Positions 1 to 9,823 of a DNA stretch of 64,000 bases are shown one piece after another. The position numbers were made by a program, and so were the translations under genes. Below the pieces are notes generated by a model. It did not search any database and was not told the origin of the DNA. It was given only the letters and a program-made list of their open reading frames with translations. Source of the stretch: Iris pallida (taxonomy: Eukaryota > Streptophyta > Magnoliopsida > Asparagales > Iridaceae); NCBI GenBank assembly GCA_029216955.1, contig JANAVB010009599.1, forward strand, positions 2,231,240-2,295,239, written 5' to 3'. Each line of letters opens with the position of its first letter. The first letter of the stretch is position 1.

Positions 1-529
1 GCCGCAGGGGACGAACCCTCCATGAGCCGCATATGCATAGTTTCTGTGGGACGCCTGAGTTAACATGGTATTGAGCCGCATAGACCGGGCTAATGGGTGG
101 ACCGCATATGGCGGATTCCTGTTAATCATATTAGAGTGATTCTTCGCTGAGCCGCATGAAGCTGTTCTCTACCCGAGCCGCATGAGACTTTTGCCACGTG
201 GCAATCTAGGATTTCTGACAGATCGGGTCAGAGATTGTCTTCTTTCCCCGAGGAGTCTGTCATTATGGCAGAGCCATTATGACGCTTTATGTCAGGTCTG
301 TCACTTGTCAGGTCATTCAGCCGTCAGAGCATTAAATGCGTCCATACGTTGGGCACAACTATTTTTGAAGACCCCGTGGCCTCTCTCTCTGGGCCGCATG
401 GAGTTTACTCGAGCTGCCTATGTGCGTTGAGCCGCATGTCCATGTTGGTGACTTTTGAGCCGCATGATACTCTTGAGCCGCATGAAGCTCGTCTGATTTT
501 GAGCCGCATGAAGCTTCCTGGGTTCTGTG

Positions 530-714
530 CCGCATGAAGAATGTCTCATGACCGAGCCGCATGAAGGACATCTCATGACCGAGCCGCATGAGGAATGTCT
601 CATGACCGAGCCGCATGAGGAATGTCTCATGACCGAGCCGCATAAAGGACGTCTCATGACCGAGCCGCATGAGGAATGTCTCATGACCGAGCCGCATGAA
701 GGACGTCTCATAAC
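530..714. repeat. 27-bp minisatellite, 7 units, in the LTR
   Basis: Seven head-to-tail units of 27 bp, each carrying GAGCCGCAT followed by a variable middle and GTCTCATGACC, beginning at 530, 557, 584, 611, 638, 665 and 692. An identical array lies 8745 bp to the right. Apparent ORFs across it on both strands are by-products of a period divisible by three. Confidence 0.9.
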
Positions 715-861
715 TCGCATGAGGAATGTCTCGATCTGCCCGTGCACTCGCTTTGTGGGCCCGGGTATCCCGAACACACGAGCGCGTAGGTATCATGTTT
801 GCTCCCTGATGTGGAGGCTAATAGAAACACTTGCCCTCGATCTTTGTTGGGAGACTCTTGA

Positions 862-1053
862 GAACCACTCTATCCGTTTGCCGCCGGGGGCTGGACACAG
901 GCGGTTCTGTACAACTTTCTATCAGAGGCCCGCTTAGCGGGACGCTCTTGATGGTCAGAGGTTGGGACAGCTGACTGAGCCCGATGAGCCCGCGCTGCCC
1001 TAGACTTCTTCTACTTAGCACCCGAAGGTGCGTAATAGGACGAGTCCAAGTTT
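862..1053 (-). other. gag-like segment inside the LTR (left copy)
   Basis: This roughly 190-bp stretch, and its copy at 9607-9798, is clearly similar to 6839-7036 inside the gag ORF, in the same orientation. Shared landmarks are GAACCACTCT, GGTTGGGACAGCTGACTG, GAGCCCGCGCTG and GGTGCGTAATAGGA. In gag it encodes about residues 280-344. Either coding sequence was copied into the LTR or LTR sequence was recruited into the ORF. Confidence 0.75.
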
Positions 1054-1104
1054 GGAAGGAGGGAAGAGAAGTTGGTGCCCTTTTCAAAGGAGGTAAGGGG
1101 GCTC

Positions 1105-1155
1105 TATTTATAGAATGGAGTGAGCCATTTCTTCTTCTCCTTTTCGATGTGGGAC
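1105..1155 (-). promoter_or_regulatory. USE-like box plus TATA box in the 3' LTR
   Basis: The minus strand reads GTCCCACATCG at 1155-1145, a full match to the plant snRNA upstream sequence element (RTCCCACATCG). TATAAATA follows at 1112-1105, with 32 bases between. Centre-to-centre spacing is about 41 bp, the four-helical-turn spacing known for Pol II snRNA genes. The same cassette occurs at 9824-9874 and, in an unrelated copia LTR, at 13712-13762. Confidence 0.7.
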
Positions 1156-1183
1156 TAAAAGCAATATTTTTCATGCTTCTACA

Positions 1184-1200
1184 GGACCCCCTTCAAAGTT
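1184..1200 (-). other. polypurine tract of the Tat-like element
   Basis: The minus strand reads AACTTTGAAGGGGGTCC immediately before the LTR start TGTAGAAG. A G-rich purine run abutting TG is the expected plus-strand primer for LTR retrotransposons and establishes that the left LTR is the 3' one. Confidence 0.75.
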
Positions 1201-1249
1201 TCCAAATTGCAAATTTGGAACACTTTGAATAAGAAGCATGGAAAGTAGA

Positions 1250-2830
1250 TTTGTTTAGGTGTAGCAATCCAATCAGAGGTAGCATGGACGTGATAGGTTT
1301 GGGTACTTCCGCTGGGGATTTTATGTGGACTTATCATCCTTGGCGTACCTTGGTTTTAGGTACGGATAATAAGTTGAGAGAGGGAACCATCATATTTACT
1401 CAGAGGTGGTATGACGTGGTAAATATAAGGTTGATGGTAGAGCTTTCCTACTCAGAGGTGATATGGACATGGTAGGAGTGAACTCGAATGAGGATACATA
1501 GAATAACTCAGAGGTGCTATCAACGTGGAAGTTCTATGCATTGGGTGAAAGAATGCTATGGAACAGCTGGGCTCCGAAAGCATGTGATGATGAGGAAAGA
1601 TGTGGATGTACTAAGGGACCTAGTACGGCATTTGTGGTCAGCAGAGGACATTTGTGGGCCTATTATCCTTGGCATACCTTGGTTTTAGGTACGGATAATA
1701 AGTTTGATAGGGATACCTAGGACAACTCCGCGGTAAGGCGGATATGGAGGTTCTTGGTATCGGGCGAAAGAATGCCATGGAGCAGTGAACAGTTTTCTAT
1801 TTTCTTTCACTGTTTTTCTTTTCTTTTTGTCAAGGGGTGTGATCCCAGATGATGTAGTACTTTGAATTTTGAATAAATGAGCATGTTTCAACTCATTTTC
1901 TCTTTCTTGTACTTGTGGTGTTTGTGGAATTGGACCTGCTGGGGGATTATTTGTGGACCTGTTACCCTGGGCGTACCTTGGTTTTAGGTACGAGTAATAA
2001 GTTTCGGAGAGAAATACCTAGAACAACTTCGCGATAAGACAGCTATAGAAGTTTTTGGTATTCGAGAGAATGCCAGGGAGCGACTGGGCTCCTAGGCATG
2101 ATAGGGAAGGGATGGGCGTGTACTGGAGACCCAGTACAGCATCTGTGGTCGACTGAGGACATTTGTGGTCATCAGAGGATATTTATGGTCAACAGAGGAC
2201 ATTTGTGGTCAACAGAGGACATTTGTGGTCAACAGAGGACGTTTGTGGTCAACAGAGGACATTTGTGGTCAACAGAGGACGTTTATGGTCAACAGAGGAC
2301 ATTTGTGGGCCTATTATCCTTGGCGTATCCTGTCTTAGGATACGGATAATAGGATGAAAAGGAACCGGCATACTTACTCAGAGGTAATGAGGACATGGCA
2401 AGCATGAGGGTTTTTGTTTCACCGCGAGATCTTCCTACTCAGAGGTAGTGAGGACATGGCAGGAGGAAACTCAGCAGAGGATATTTGTGGACCTATTATC
2501 TTTGGCGTACTCCAGTTGTGGGTACAAATAATAGGTTGAAAGGGAATCGACATACTTACTCAGAGGTAATGAGGACATGGCAAGTATGAAGTTTTCTTCG
2601 ACGGAGCCTTCCCACTCAGAGGTAATGAGGACATGGCAGGAGGGGGCTCAATGAAGAGGGGTACATAAAACGACTCAGAGGTAATGAGGACATGGAAGTT
2701 CTTATGTAGAGGGGTGATTTGTTTTTGGCGGAATTGAGACGACTCAGAGGTAGCATCGACATGGTCGTTCTGGGAATTTGTGGATCTGTTACCCTTTTTG
2801 TGCACTGGGAGTGCGGGTAGTGGATCATGA
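1250..2830. repeat. Degenerate ~300-bp tandem repeat with hairpins, 3' noncoding region
   Basis: Diverged units recur every 180-350 bp. Each has an ACTCAGAGGTAATGAGGACATGG-like part, shown in several variants between 1265 and 2770, and a roughly 40-bp two-part inverted repeat. The inverted repeats lie at 1331-1372, 1661-1700, 1962-1997, 2311-2352, 2493-2534 and 2784-2826. Base-pairing partners change together between copies. No coding potential is apparent. Subterminal repeat arrays between coding region and 3' LTR are known in Ogre-type elements. Confidence 0.7.
2143..2308. repeat. 20-bp minisatellite
   Basis: About eight units of 20 bp (GTGGTCAACAGAGGACATTT, with A/G and T/C variants). The array expands the GACATTTGTGG motif that precedes each hairpin in the surrounding repeat and runs straight into the hairpin at 2311-2352. 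Confidence 0.9.
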
Positions 2831-2904
2831 GGGAGGATCTCTTTCAGGAAAAAAATTCAGGGGTATGGTCATACATGACTTTCTATCTGAAAGAGTGACC
2901 GAGA

Positions 2905-3125
2905 TGTGAGTTCAGAGGCACCTGCGGGTACATAACTCGATAATTTAGAATTTGGAAATGTGAGTTCAGCGGCACCGGCGGGTACATGACTTGATAATCT
3001 GGAATGTTGTGGATGTGAGTTCAGCGGCACTAGCGGGTACATGACTCGATGATCAATCTAGGAAATTTGGAGGCAAAATGTGAGTTCAGCGGTACCGGGG
3101 GGTACATGACTTGATCATCAGGGAT
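2905..3125. repeat. Four ~55-bp direct repeats just downstream of the gag stop
   Basis: Four copies of TGTGAGTTCAGCGGCACC followed by GCGGGTACATGACTCGAT, spaced 54-64 bp, ending in a run of about ten T at 3124. They lie between the gag-protease stop codon (3163) and the hairpin array, so they are in the 3' untranslated part of the minus-strand element. Confidence 0.85.
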
Positions 3126-3162
3126 TTTTTTTTTTGGATGTCGTTTCGGACGTAATACTTCT

Positions 3163-6100
3163 TCAGGAAGTTGCCGTTGATGGACAACATGAGCAAGTCT
3201 CAGTGTGAGCAGCCACATACTTGGCCAGCTCTGACTCTTCTTCGACCACCCCCTGTGTGAACGAAGACTGAGAGGACGACCTAGGAAGCTTGATCGTCAG
3301 TGGTCCAGTTGATGGAGCAGAGCGTGGAGTAGTTGGCAGACTAGCGACCCCCAGTTTGGCATTCGATGTGGAGCGAGGAGTGGCTGGTTCGCTGGAAGTG
3401 TCAGACCTTGCATCGAGGCGACAACCTTTCTTGGGAAGGTGTATTGTCAATGGCTTGTCCGAGGGGTTGAGCTTTCCTGTTTGTGGTTGACTGACTCTTG
3501 GTAACCTGATTGTTAGTGGCTCCGTTGTAGGTCTCGGCACTTGGCCGGATCTCGACAGCCGGATTGTCATCTGCTCCTCTTGCGCCGAGAGGCTGATCGC
3601 GTCCTCCCGCAGAGTGGCGGTGAGGGGTGCAGACTTGCCCGATTTGCGAGCTTGGAGGTGGATCGTCAGGGGTCCTTCTGATCCCGTGGCTGTCTCAGTA
3701 TGAGCTTGTGCGTCTCCTTCATCCAGGTGCCTCTTCGACTTTTCGTATAAACAGGAGTCCGAGTAGTAAGATTCGACCCCTTTGAAGGGATCGATGTCAG
3801 CAAATTCTGTCTTCACGAAGCCGTGTTTGTCGATATATTTGAAGCACTGGTGTAGCGTGGAAGACACGATCATATAATCGTGTATCCATGGGCGCCCCAA
3901 GAGGATGTTGTAAGAAGTGTCTGCATCTATGACGTAGCAGGTGACCTCGGATTGGAGGTCGCCAATCTGACACTTCAGACGAATCTTCCCGATAGGGTAG
4001 CTTCTGCCCGAATTGAAACCGCTGATGGCGGTGCTTGTAGGTGTTAGGCGATACATTGGGATACGGAGATGATGTAGCAGACCTTTCGGGATGATACTTA
4101 TGGAAGAGCCAGGATCAATGTGCATCCGATCCACCTTCACGTCGCCGATGTATCCCGTGTAGTATAGCGGGCGATCATGTAGGTTGGTTTTGATGAGCAT
4201 GTCCTGCGGAGTGAAGACGATGTTGGGTATTGCTCCCGTGCAGGTACTATCTTGGAGATCCATGGTTGAGTCCTCCCCAGTGAGGTTAGATTGAGCGAGA
4301 TAGGCATCGGCATTTTGGAGTGCTTCGCTCAATGCAATACGAATGTCTTTGGAGAGCCTCAGGAGTTCATATAATGACAATTTGGCCGGAGTGTTAGCCA
4401 ATTGTGCTAAGATGTCAAAGTTGTAGGGCCTCTCTAGCCCTTGGGCTGCGTCCTTTCGGAGAGATTTATCGAAGCGAGTCTCCTTTGGCCTAGGCTTGTC
4501 GGTCGTCGAAGGCTGAGCCGGTCCCAGAGCATCAGTTGCAGTGGGTTGATGATTTTCAGCTGGACTATCAATCACAGGTTGGGATTGTGCTCCAGATCGC
4601 GTGACGACGGCTGTAGCTTCCTCGTTGTCTGCTGAAATTGTGCGGCAGGTCTTCATTTTTCCACTCTTTTTGTTGGTGGGAGATGGTGTGGGCCGAGTTA
4701 CTTCTAACACCAAGTCTGGATGGACCCACATGACCTCTCCTCTTGAGGTGGTGAGAGGTACTAGACCAGCAGCTTGTTCTCGGGGCGGAGGAAGATTGGT
4801 AATCTCTATTGTCGCGAGAGGGACGGGAATTACCCCGTCTTGGGTCTCCGTTGGAGGGAAGTTGCCGAATTGTACGGACACCATATTGGCTGCTACGGTT
4901 ACCTCTTCGAAGTCGATGGCCAGAGCGTTCGAATCGATGAGGCTTTGGATGTACCGTTTTAGTTGGTAGCAGTCATGTGTAGCGTGGTGTACATAACGGT
5001 GGTAATGGCAGAACTTCGGGTTCTCCAAATCAGCCGGCCGAGGCTCCCGTCTTGGTGGAGGAAGCTGAATTCTACCTCCTTGTATAAGCATGTCTAAGAT
5101 AGGCTTGACGTGGCCGTCTTCGAAAGAGTAAGTGATCTGAGGCCATTGCTTGTCTACTGGCTGTGGCTCGGGCTTCTGGGCCGTGTCGGCCACCATAGCC
5201 TGTTTTCCCTTGCTGTCCCGATTATTGGAGGGATTACCCCCATTATCGTTGTTGAGACGCTTGCCCTTGTTTTCTCCTTCTGAGATGTGTAACCCCAGTT
5301 GGCGGGCCTTCTTCAGTCGTTCTTCAGCGCTTGTGGCGCTGATGATGAACGCCTTCCAATCTTTGAATTGACTCTCGCCCATCCAGAGACTGATCGTTGG
5401 AAGCAGTCTCTTTTGGCAGATTTCGATCAAAGAAGAATTCGGATTTCCGGAAGGCAGCTTCATGGCGGTCTGGCAGAACCGCTCGATGTAGTTCCTTGTT
5501 AGCTCCTTCTCCCCTTGGACGAAGTCCATGAGAGTGGACATAGTGATGTCTTGTCCTACTTCATAGAATCGTTCCAAGAACATGCGCTTGAAGCCGGCGA
5601 AGGAATGGATGCAGTTGTCCGGTAGATTGCGGTACCAATCAAAGACGACTCCTTCCAATGCTCCAATGAATAACCGTGTGAGGATCGCATCTTCATGGGG
5701 CAGATGGTCGGTGGTGACCTCAAAGTAAGTGATGTATCGACTTGCTGAGGTTTTGCCATCATATGGGTTGATGTTGAACGGCTTATATCTTGGTGGGAAT
5801 GGAATATCCCTCCACTCAGTGGGATATGGTTGCCGTATTCTGAGATCTTGAGCGTTTTCTCGGGCATGAAACATGGCACGGAGCTCTTGGACCTCTCTTC
5901 TTACTTCTCGGGTCTCATCTGTCGCGGCGGGGGCTGTTATTTCGGGAGGATTATTGCCCAGGTTTGGTGCCGCTGAGTTCGAATCTATATTGACCGCGGG
6001 GCCCGTATTTGTTTGACCAGGCGCTCCTCCTTGTAAAGTGGGCAGGGCCGCTTTAATCTTGTCTACAGACTTGACCAAAGCAAGTAATATGGCTTCGAGA

Positions 6101-7869
6101 CTGTCGATGCGCTGGCGATCACTGGAACCACCTTGATCGCTGTCCGTCATGAACACCGTTCTTACGTGAGGAGTGATGGAAGGAACGGTGGAGGATGTGC
6201 CCTCTGAGTCGTACCCATGCACCGAGAAGTCATCGGAATAGGTGGGAATGTTCTCTTCGGGCTCGGACTCGGAGGGAACGGTATCTCCAGCTTTAGGGCT
6301 TGCCTTGTCTTGAGAGTCACGGATGTCCTCGGGGGCATCTGCGTCCGTTGCTCCTGATGGAAGAGTTGTTTGTGCGGACTCGGTTCCTTGGAACATCGGA
6401 TTGTTGCGGATGTTCGGAGGAGTGTTACCCCCAGCTCCTTCAACCCCCAGCGATGTGGATGATGAATTTCCCATCGAGATAAATTTTGTCTTTGAACGGG
6501 TGTGTTGGAATACACCAGTGGAGGGCAACCGTTTAGACGACAGTTTCTTAGTTGTAATGGTTGATATCTTCGGACTGGAGATGCTCGTTTTCTTCCTCCT
6601 CTCTTCGGCGGAAACTTTTTGAGCAGAATTGCAGGAGACAACAGGAGGTGCCTCATCTTCTGAGTTCGGGTGCTGTAGCCTTTGGAAGGCGGATGGCCGA
6701 GCTTCCGTCATTGCCGCGTTGTTGCAGCAGCAATTGACGATGATTTGGGTACAGCGATGTCCAAGCGAGGACTCTTTGCACACCGACACTCCTTCTCTTT
6801 CCTTGTGTTTGTGGAGGATCGTTTCCCGCAGGTCAGAGGAACCACTCTGTCTGTTTGTCGCGGGGGGCTGGACTTGAGCAGTTGTATACAACTTTCCATC
6901 CGAGGCCCGTGTGATAGTCAACGGGACGCTCCGATAGTCAGAGGTTGGGACAGCTGACTGGGCTCGATGAGCCCGCGCTGTCCTAGACTTCCTCCTTCTA
7001 GCACTTGTGGGTGCGTAATAGGAGGAGTCCAAGTTGAATGCTACAGAGTCTGGTTTATCATACAGAGAATCATCAGGGTCCGGACCGTATGAGAGACAGT
7101 CGAAGACCGATCGAAAGAAGCGTAGAACGGACGTTATGCGGCTAGAGTTGGGTACCGTACAGGCTGTCTGTATGCGGTCGTCTTCTGCTATCGGATGAGT
7201 TGTCTTTGGGCGTCTAGGAGTCACGATCGTGCAGGCTGAACGCATGTGGTTGGCAATAGTGGCCGTATGGGTTTTCTGCAAGCGACTGACTCCTGTAGCC
7301 TCATGTGTTTCATCCATGTGATTAGCGACCGTAGCTGCATAAACTATACGGCTGCCAGATATGACCGCATGATTCTTCTTCATGCGGCCAGCGACTGTGG
7401 CCGTATGAGCTTTGTCCCTGTGGCTAGCGGATGTGGTCGCATGAGCCTTTTTTACTCGGCTAGCACCCCTATGCGGCTCAGTTCGCATAGAGTTCCTCTT
7501 TGCCTCTGTAAGTCCAACATTATAGTATTTTCTTCTGCCGGACTTGGAGACAGCAGAGTTGTCTACGGTCTGAATAGGGGCCGCAGAAGAGTCCTTCTCA
7601 CCGTCTTGAGCAACAGAGGGTACACCGTCGGGGGCTTGGGGAGGAGCAAATGATTTTGGCCTCCACTCTCTGCGAGCCTTTGTCGTACGGGTGCGCTTCT
7701 GGACCGGGCCAGCGCTTCCTTCGGAGAGCATCTCTTCAAACGCCTGTTGGTCGAAGCGGACGACCATCTTTTGTTGCGTGGAGCCAAGTTTGGCTGCATC
7801 CGATTGCGTCACCAACTCCTCAGCCGTGGAAAAGTTTGTCCCCAGCAGAGTCGCCATCGTGTTTGCCAT
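3163..7869 (-). CDS. Tat/Ogre-like Gag-protease polyprotein, 1568 aa
   Basis: An uninterrupted ORF from ATG at 7869. Residues 1-650 form an unusual N-terminal extension with nine 12-residue repeats (136-244), a segment shared with the LTR (280-344) and Ser/Thr-rich linkers. The gag core lies at about 680-860 and includes FDWYRNLP and GFKRMFLERF. A C-x2-H...H...C motif (FCHYHRYVHHATHDC) follows near 953. An aspartic protease lies at about 1235-1345, with the active-site triad as D-P-G-S-S instead of the commoner DTG/DSG, and a YNILLGRPWIH block. The tail (about 1400-1530) repeats PLTI(H/R/K)LP five or six times. The Asp is kept, but Pro next to it is unusual, so activity is uncertain. No pol follows. 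The product would form particles in the cytoplasm, and mobility would need enzymes from a related element. Confidence 0.88.
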   Translation of the reverse strand: MANTMATLLGTNFSTAEELVTQSDAAKLGSTQQKMVVRFDQQAFEEMLSEGSAGPVQKRTRTTKARREWRPKSFAPPQAPDGVPSVAQDGEKDSSAAPIQTVDNSAVSKSGRRKYYNVGLTEAKRNSMRTEPHRGASRVKKAHATTSASHRDKAHTATVAGRMKKNHAVISGSRIVYAATVANHMDETHEATGVSRLQKTHTATIANHMRSACTIVTPRRPKTTHPIAEDDRIQTACTVPNSSRITSVLRFFRSVFDCLSYGPDPDDSLYDKPDSVAFNLDSSYYAPTSARRRKSRTARAHRAQSAVPTSDYRSVPLTITRASDGKLYTTAQVQPPATNRQSGSSDLRETILHKHKEREGVSVCKESSLGHRCTQIIVNCCCNNAAMTEARPSAFQRLQHPNSEDEAPPVVSCNSAQKVSAEERRKKTSISSPKISTITTKKLSSKRLPSTGVFQHTRSKTKFISMGNSSSTSLGVEGAGGNTPPNIRNNPMFQGTESAQTTLPSGATDADAPEDIRDSQDKASPKAGDTVPSESEPEENIPTYSDDFSVHGYDSEGTSSTVPSITPHVRTVFMTDSDQGGSSDRQRIDSLEAILLALVKSVDKIKAALPTLQGGAPGQTNTGPAVNIDSNSAAPNLGNNPPEITAPAATDETREVRREVQELRAMFHARENAQDLRIRQPYPTEWRDIPFPPRYKPFNINPYDGKTSASRYITYFEVTTDHLPHEDAILTRLFIGALEGVVFDWYRNLPDNCIHSFAGFKRMFLERFYEVGQDITMSTLMDFVQGEKELTRNYIERFCQTAMKLPSGNPNSSLIEICQKRLLPTISLWMGESQFKDWKAFIISATSAEERLKKARQLGLHISEGENKGKRLNNDNGGNPSNNRDSKGKQAMVADTAQKPEPQPVDKQWPQITYSFEDGHVKPILDMLIQGGRIQLPPPRREPRPADLENPKFCHYHRYVHHATHDCYQLKRYIQSLIDSNALAIDFEEVTVAANMVSVQFGNFPPTETQDGVIPVPLATIEITNLPPPREQAAGLVPLTTSRGEVMWVHPDLVLEVTRPTPSPTNKKSGKMKTCRTISADNEEATAVVTRSGAQSQPVIDSPAENHQPTATDALGPAQPSTTDKPRPKETRFDKSLRKDAAQGLERPYNFDILAQLANTPAKLSLYELLRLSKDIRIALSEALQNADAYLAQSNLTGEDSTMDLQDSTCTGAIPNIVFTPQDMLIKTNLHDRPLYYTGYIGDVKVDRMHIDPGSSISIIPKGLLHHLRIPMYRLTPTSTAISGFNSGRSYPIGKIRLKCQIGDLQSEVTCYVIDADTSYNILLGRPWIHDYMIVSSTLHQCFKYIDKHGFVKTEFADIDPFKGVESYYSDSCLYEKSKRHLDEGDAQAHTETATGSEGPLTIHLQARKSGKSAPLTATLREDAISLSAQEEQMTIRLSRSGQVPRPTTEPLTIRLPRVSQPQTGKLNPSDKPLTIHLPKKGCRLDARSDTSSEPATPRSTSNAKLGVASLPTTPRSAPSTGPLTIKLPRSSSQSSFTQGVVEEESELAKYVAAHTETCSCCPSTATS
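7138..7464 (-). repeat. Nine in-frame 36-bp repeats in the gag N-terminus
   Basis: Residues 136-244 are nine units of 12 residues with a loose consensus x-S-R-x-x-K-x-H-x-A-T-x. At DNA level several units contain the CATGCGGC/GCCGCATG core that also fills the LTRs, so this looks like a minisatellite inside coding sequence, kept in frame because its period is a multiple of three. Confidence 0.75.
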
Positions 7870-8745
7870 TGATTGTAAAAGAACAGAACAATTATCGGAG
7901 GACTGAACTTAGACTCACAATACAAACTCGCTCGTACAAAGAAAGCCTAGGGATGAAAACCTAGGTACAGCAGACTAAGTACGATTGTTTATTTTTGATT
8001 CTGGGGGGTGACGATAGAGGCTCGGGAAAGCGACGGCCGCTCTGCCTTACTCCTTGGACGATCAGTATGCAGCCTTGGCTCGGGGAAGATCTGCTTGGCG
8101 TTGACGAAGAAAGGCTCTTCTTACTCTCCTCGGGTGGCTCTCCTGGCTTCTCTCTCTCTGTGAGTATCAAGAAAAAAAGGGGGGAGCTCTCTCTGTGTAG
8201 ATCTCTCTCTTCTTAGTTTTTTTTATTCTTTTGTTGCCGACCTCTCTCTCTCTCTCTTCTTTTTTTTTTATGGGGAGGATGCTGGCTATTTATAGAAGTA
8301 GGGTGTGATCATTAGGGTTTGCTGATGATTATCTGTTTGGAATGTCGGCGCTTCCTTCATTCTATCTGAGCCCTTGATCCTGATTATAATGAATCTCGGC
8401 CACTAATGCTGATAGCACCAAATCTCATGAGCAGTTAATGCTGACTGCTTTAAATCCTCGTGATTGATTATGCTAATATTTGATTGCTCGCCATGTGTCC
8501 TATTGGCTTGATGATAAATGATATGCCCTGTTCTCGGCAATTATGATAATGGTATCAAATATTCTTGTTGGGATTCGGTTGAATCTTCAATGCCACGTGT
8601 TTTAATTGAAGGTCCTGCCAGGGCCGCATAGGATGGCCAACACTTGAACCGCAGGGAGATACTCTTCATGAGCCGCATGAGTCAATGCCTCATCGAGCCG
8701 CAGGGGACGAACTTTCCGTGAGCCGCATATGCGTAGTCTCTGCGA
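7870..8745 (-). other. Leader and distal LTR region of the Tat-like element
   Basis: Lies between the gag start and the part of the LTR that can be aligned. On the minus strand it shows a TATA box (8294-8287), then a long GA-rich leader (about 8260-8040), then the gag ATG. The boundary between LTR and internal sequence, and the tRNA primer site, should be here, but I could not identify a convincing primer site. Confidence 0.5.
8287..8294 (-). promoter_or_regulatory. Second TATA box, upstream of the GA-rich leader
   Basis: The minus strand reads CTATAAATAG at 8295-8286, followed about 30 bases later by a purine-rich leader leading to the gag ATG. It lacks the USE-like box found at the other LTR TATA, so the element may have two start sites with the GCCGCAT repeats between them. 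Confidence 0.5.
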
Positions 8746-9274
8746 GCCGCAGGGGACGAACCCTCCATGAGCCGCATATGCATAGTTTCTGTGGGCCGCC
8801 TGAGTTAACATGGTATTGAGCCGCATAGATCGGGCTAATGGGTGGACCGCATATGGCGGATTCCTGTTAATCATATTAGAGTGATTCTTCGCTGAGCCGC
8901 ATGAAGCTGTTCTCTACCCGAGCCGCATGAGACTTTTGCCACGTGGCAATCTAGGATTTCTGACAGATCGGGTCAGAGATTGTCTTCTTTCCCCGAGGAG
9001 TCTGTCATTATGGCAGAGCCATTATGACGCTTTATGTCAGGTCTGTCACTTGTCAGGTCTGTCAGCCGTCAGAGCATTAAATGCGTCCATACGTTGGGCA
9101 CAACTATTTTTGAAGACCACATGGCCTCTCTCTCTGGGCCGCATGGAGTTTACTCGAGCTGCCTATGTGCGTTGAGTCGCATGTCCATGTTGGTGACTTT
9201 TGAGCCGCATGATACTCTTGAGCCGCATAAAGCTCGTCTGATTTTGAGCCGCATGAAGCTTCCTGGGTTCTGTG

Positions 9275-9459
9275 CCGCATGAAGAATGTCTCATGACCGA
9301 GCCGCATGAAGGACATCTCATGACCGAGCCGCATGAGGAATGTCTCATGACCGAGCCGCATGAGGAATGTCTCATGACCGAGCCGCATAAAGGACGTCTC
9401 ATGACCGAGCCGCATGAGGAATGTCTCATGACCGAGCCGCATGAAGGACGTCTCATAAC
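9275..9459. repeat. 27-bp minisatellite, right LTR copy
   Basis: Seven 27-bp units, same order of variants as at 530-714, showing that both LTR copies descend from one template without later unit gain or loss. Confidence 0.9.
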
Positions 9460-9606
9460 TCGCATGAGGAATGTCTCGATCTGCCCGTGCACTCGCTTTG
9501 TGGGCCCGGGTATCCCGAACACACGAGCGCGTAGGTATCATGTTTGCTCCCTGATGTGGAGGCTAATAGAAACACTTGCCCTCGATCTTTGTTGGGAGAC
9601 TCTTGA

Positions 9607-9798
9607 GAACCACTCTATCCGTTTGCCGCCGGGGGCTGGACACAGGCGGTTCTGTACAACTTTCCATCAGAGGCCCGCTTAGCGGGACGCTCTTGATGGT
9701 CAGAGGTTGGGACAGCTGACTGAGCCCGATGAGCCCGCGCTGCCCTAGACTTCTTCCACTTAGCACCCGAAGGTGCGTAATAGGAAGAGTCCAAGTTT
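9607..9798 (-). other. gag-like segment inside the LTR (right copy)
   Basis: Same segment as 862-1053. In this copy a minus-strand frame still reads LDSSYYAP...ARAHRAQSAVPTSD, closely matching gag residues 280-311, which shows protein-level relationship as well as DNA similarity. Confidence 0.75.
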
Positions 9799-9823
9799 GG
9801 AAGGAGGGAAGAGAAGGGGGCTC

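Larger units (their letters stand above)
1..1183 (-). repeat. 3' LTR of the Tat-like element (partial)
   Basis: Aligns to 8746-9902 with few differences. On the minus strand it begins TGTAGAAGCATGG at 1183, next to a polypurine tract. The window starts inside the LTR; the right-hand copy shows that more repeat of the same style (8602-8745) precedes base 1. Contents, in minus-strand order: promoter cassette, gag-like segment, 27-bp minisatellite, then irregular GCCGCAT repeats. Confidence 0.85.

Noticed and set aside
359..796. ORFs with repeated MRLGHET and similar units at 359-796, 418-777, 527-937 and their copies at 9.1-9.7 kb
   Set aside because: They are translations of a 27-bp minisatellite in several frames; the period divisible by three keeps frames open without selection.
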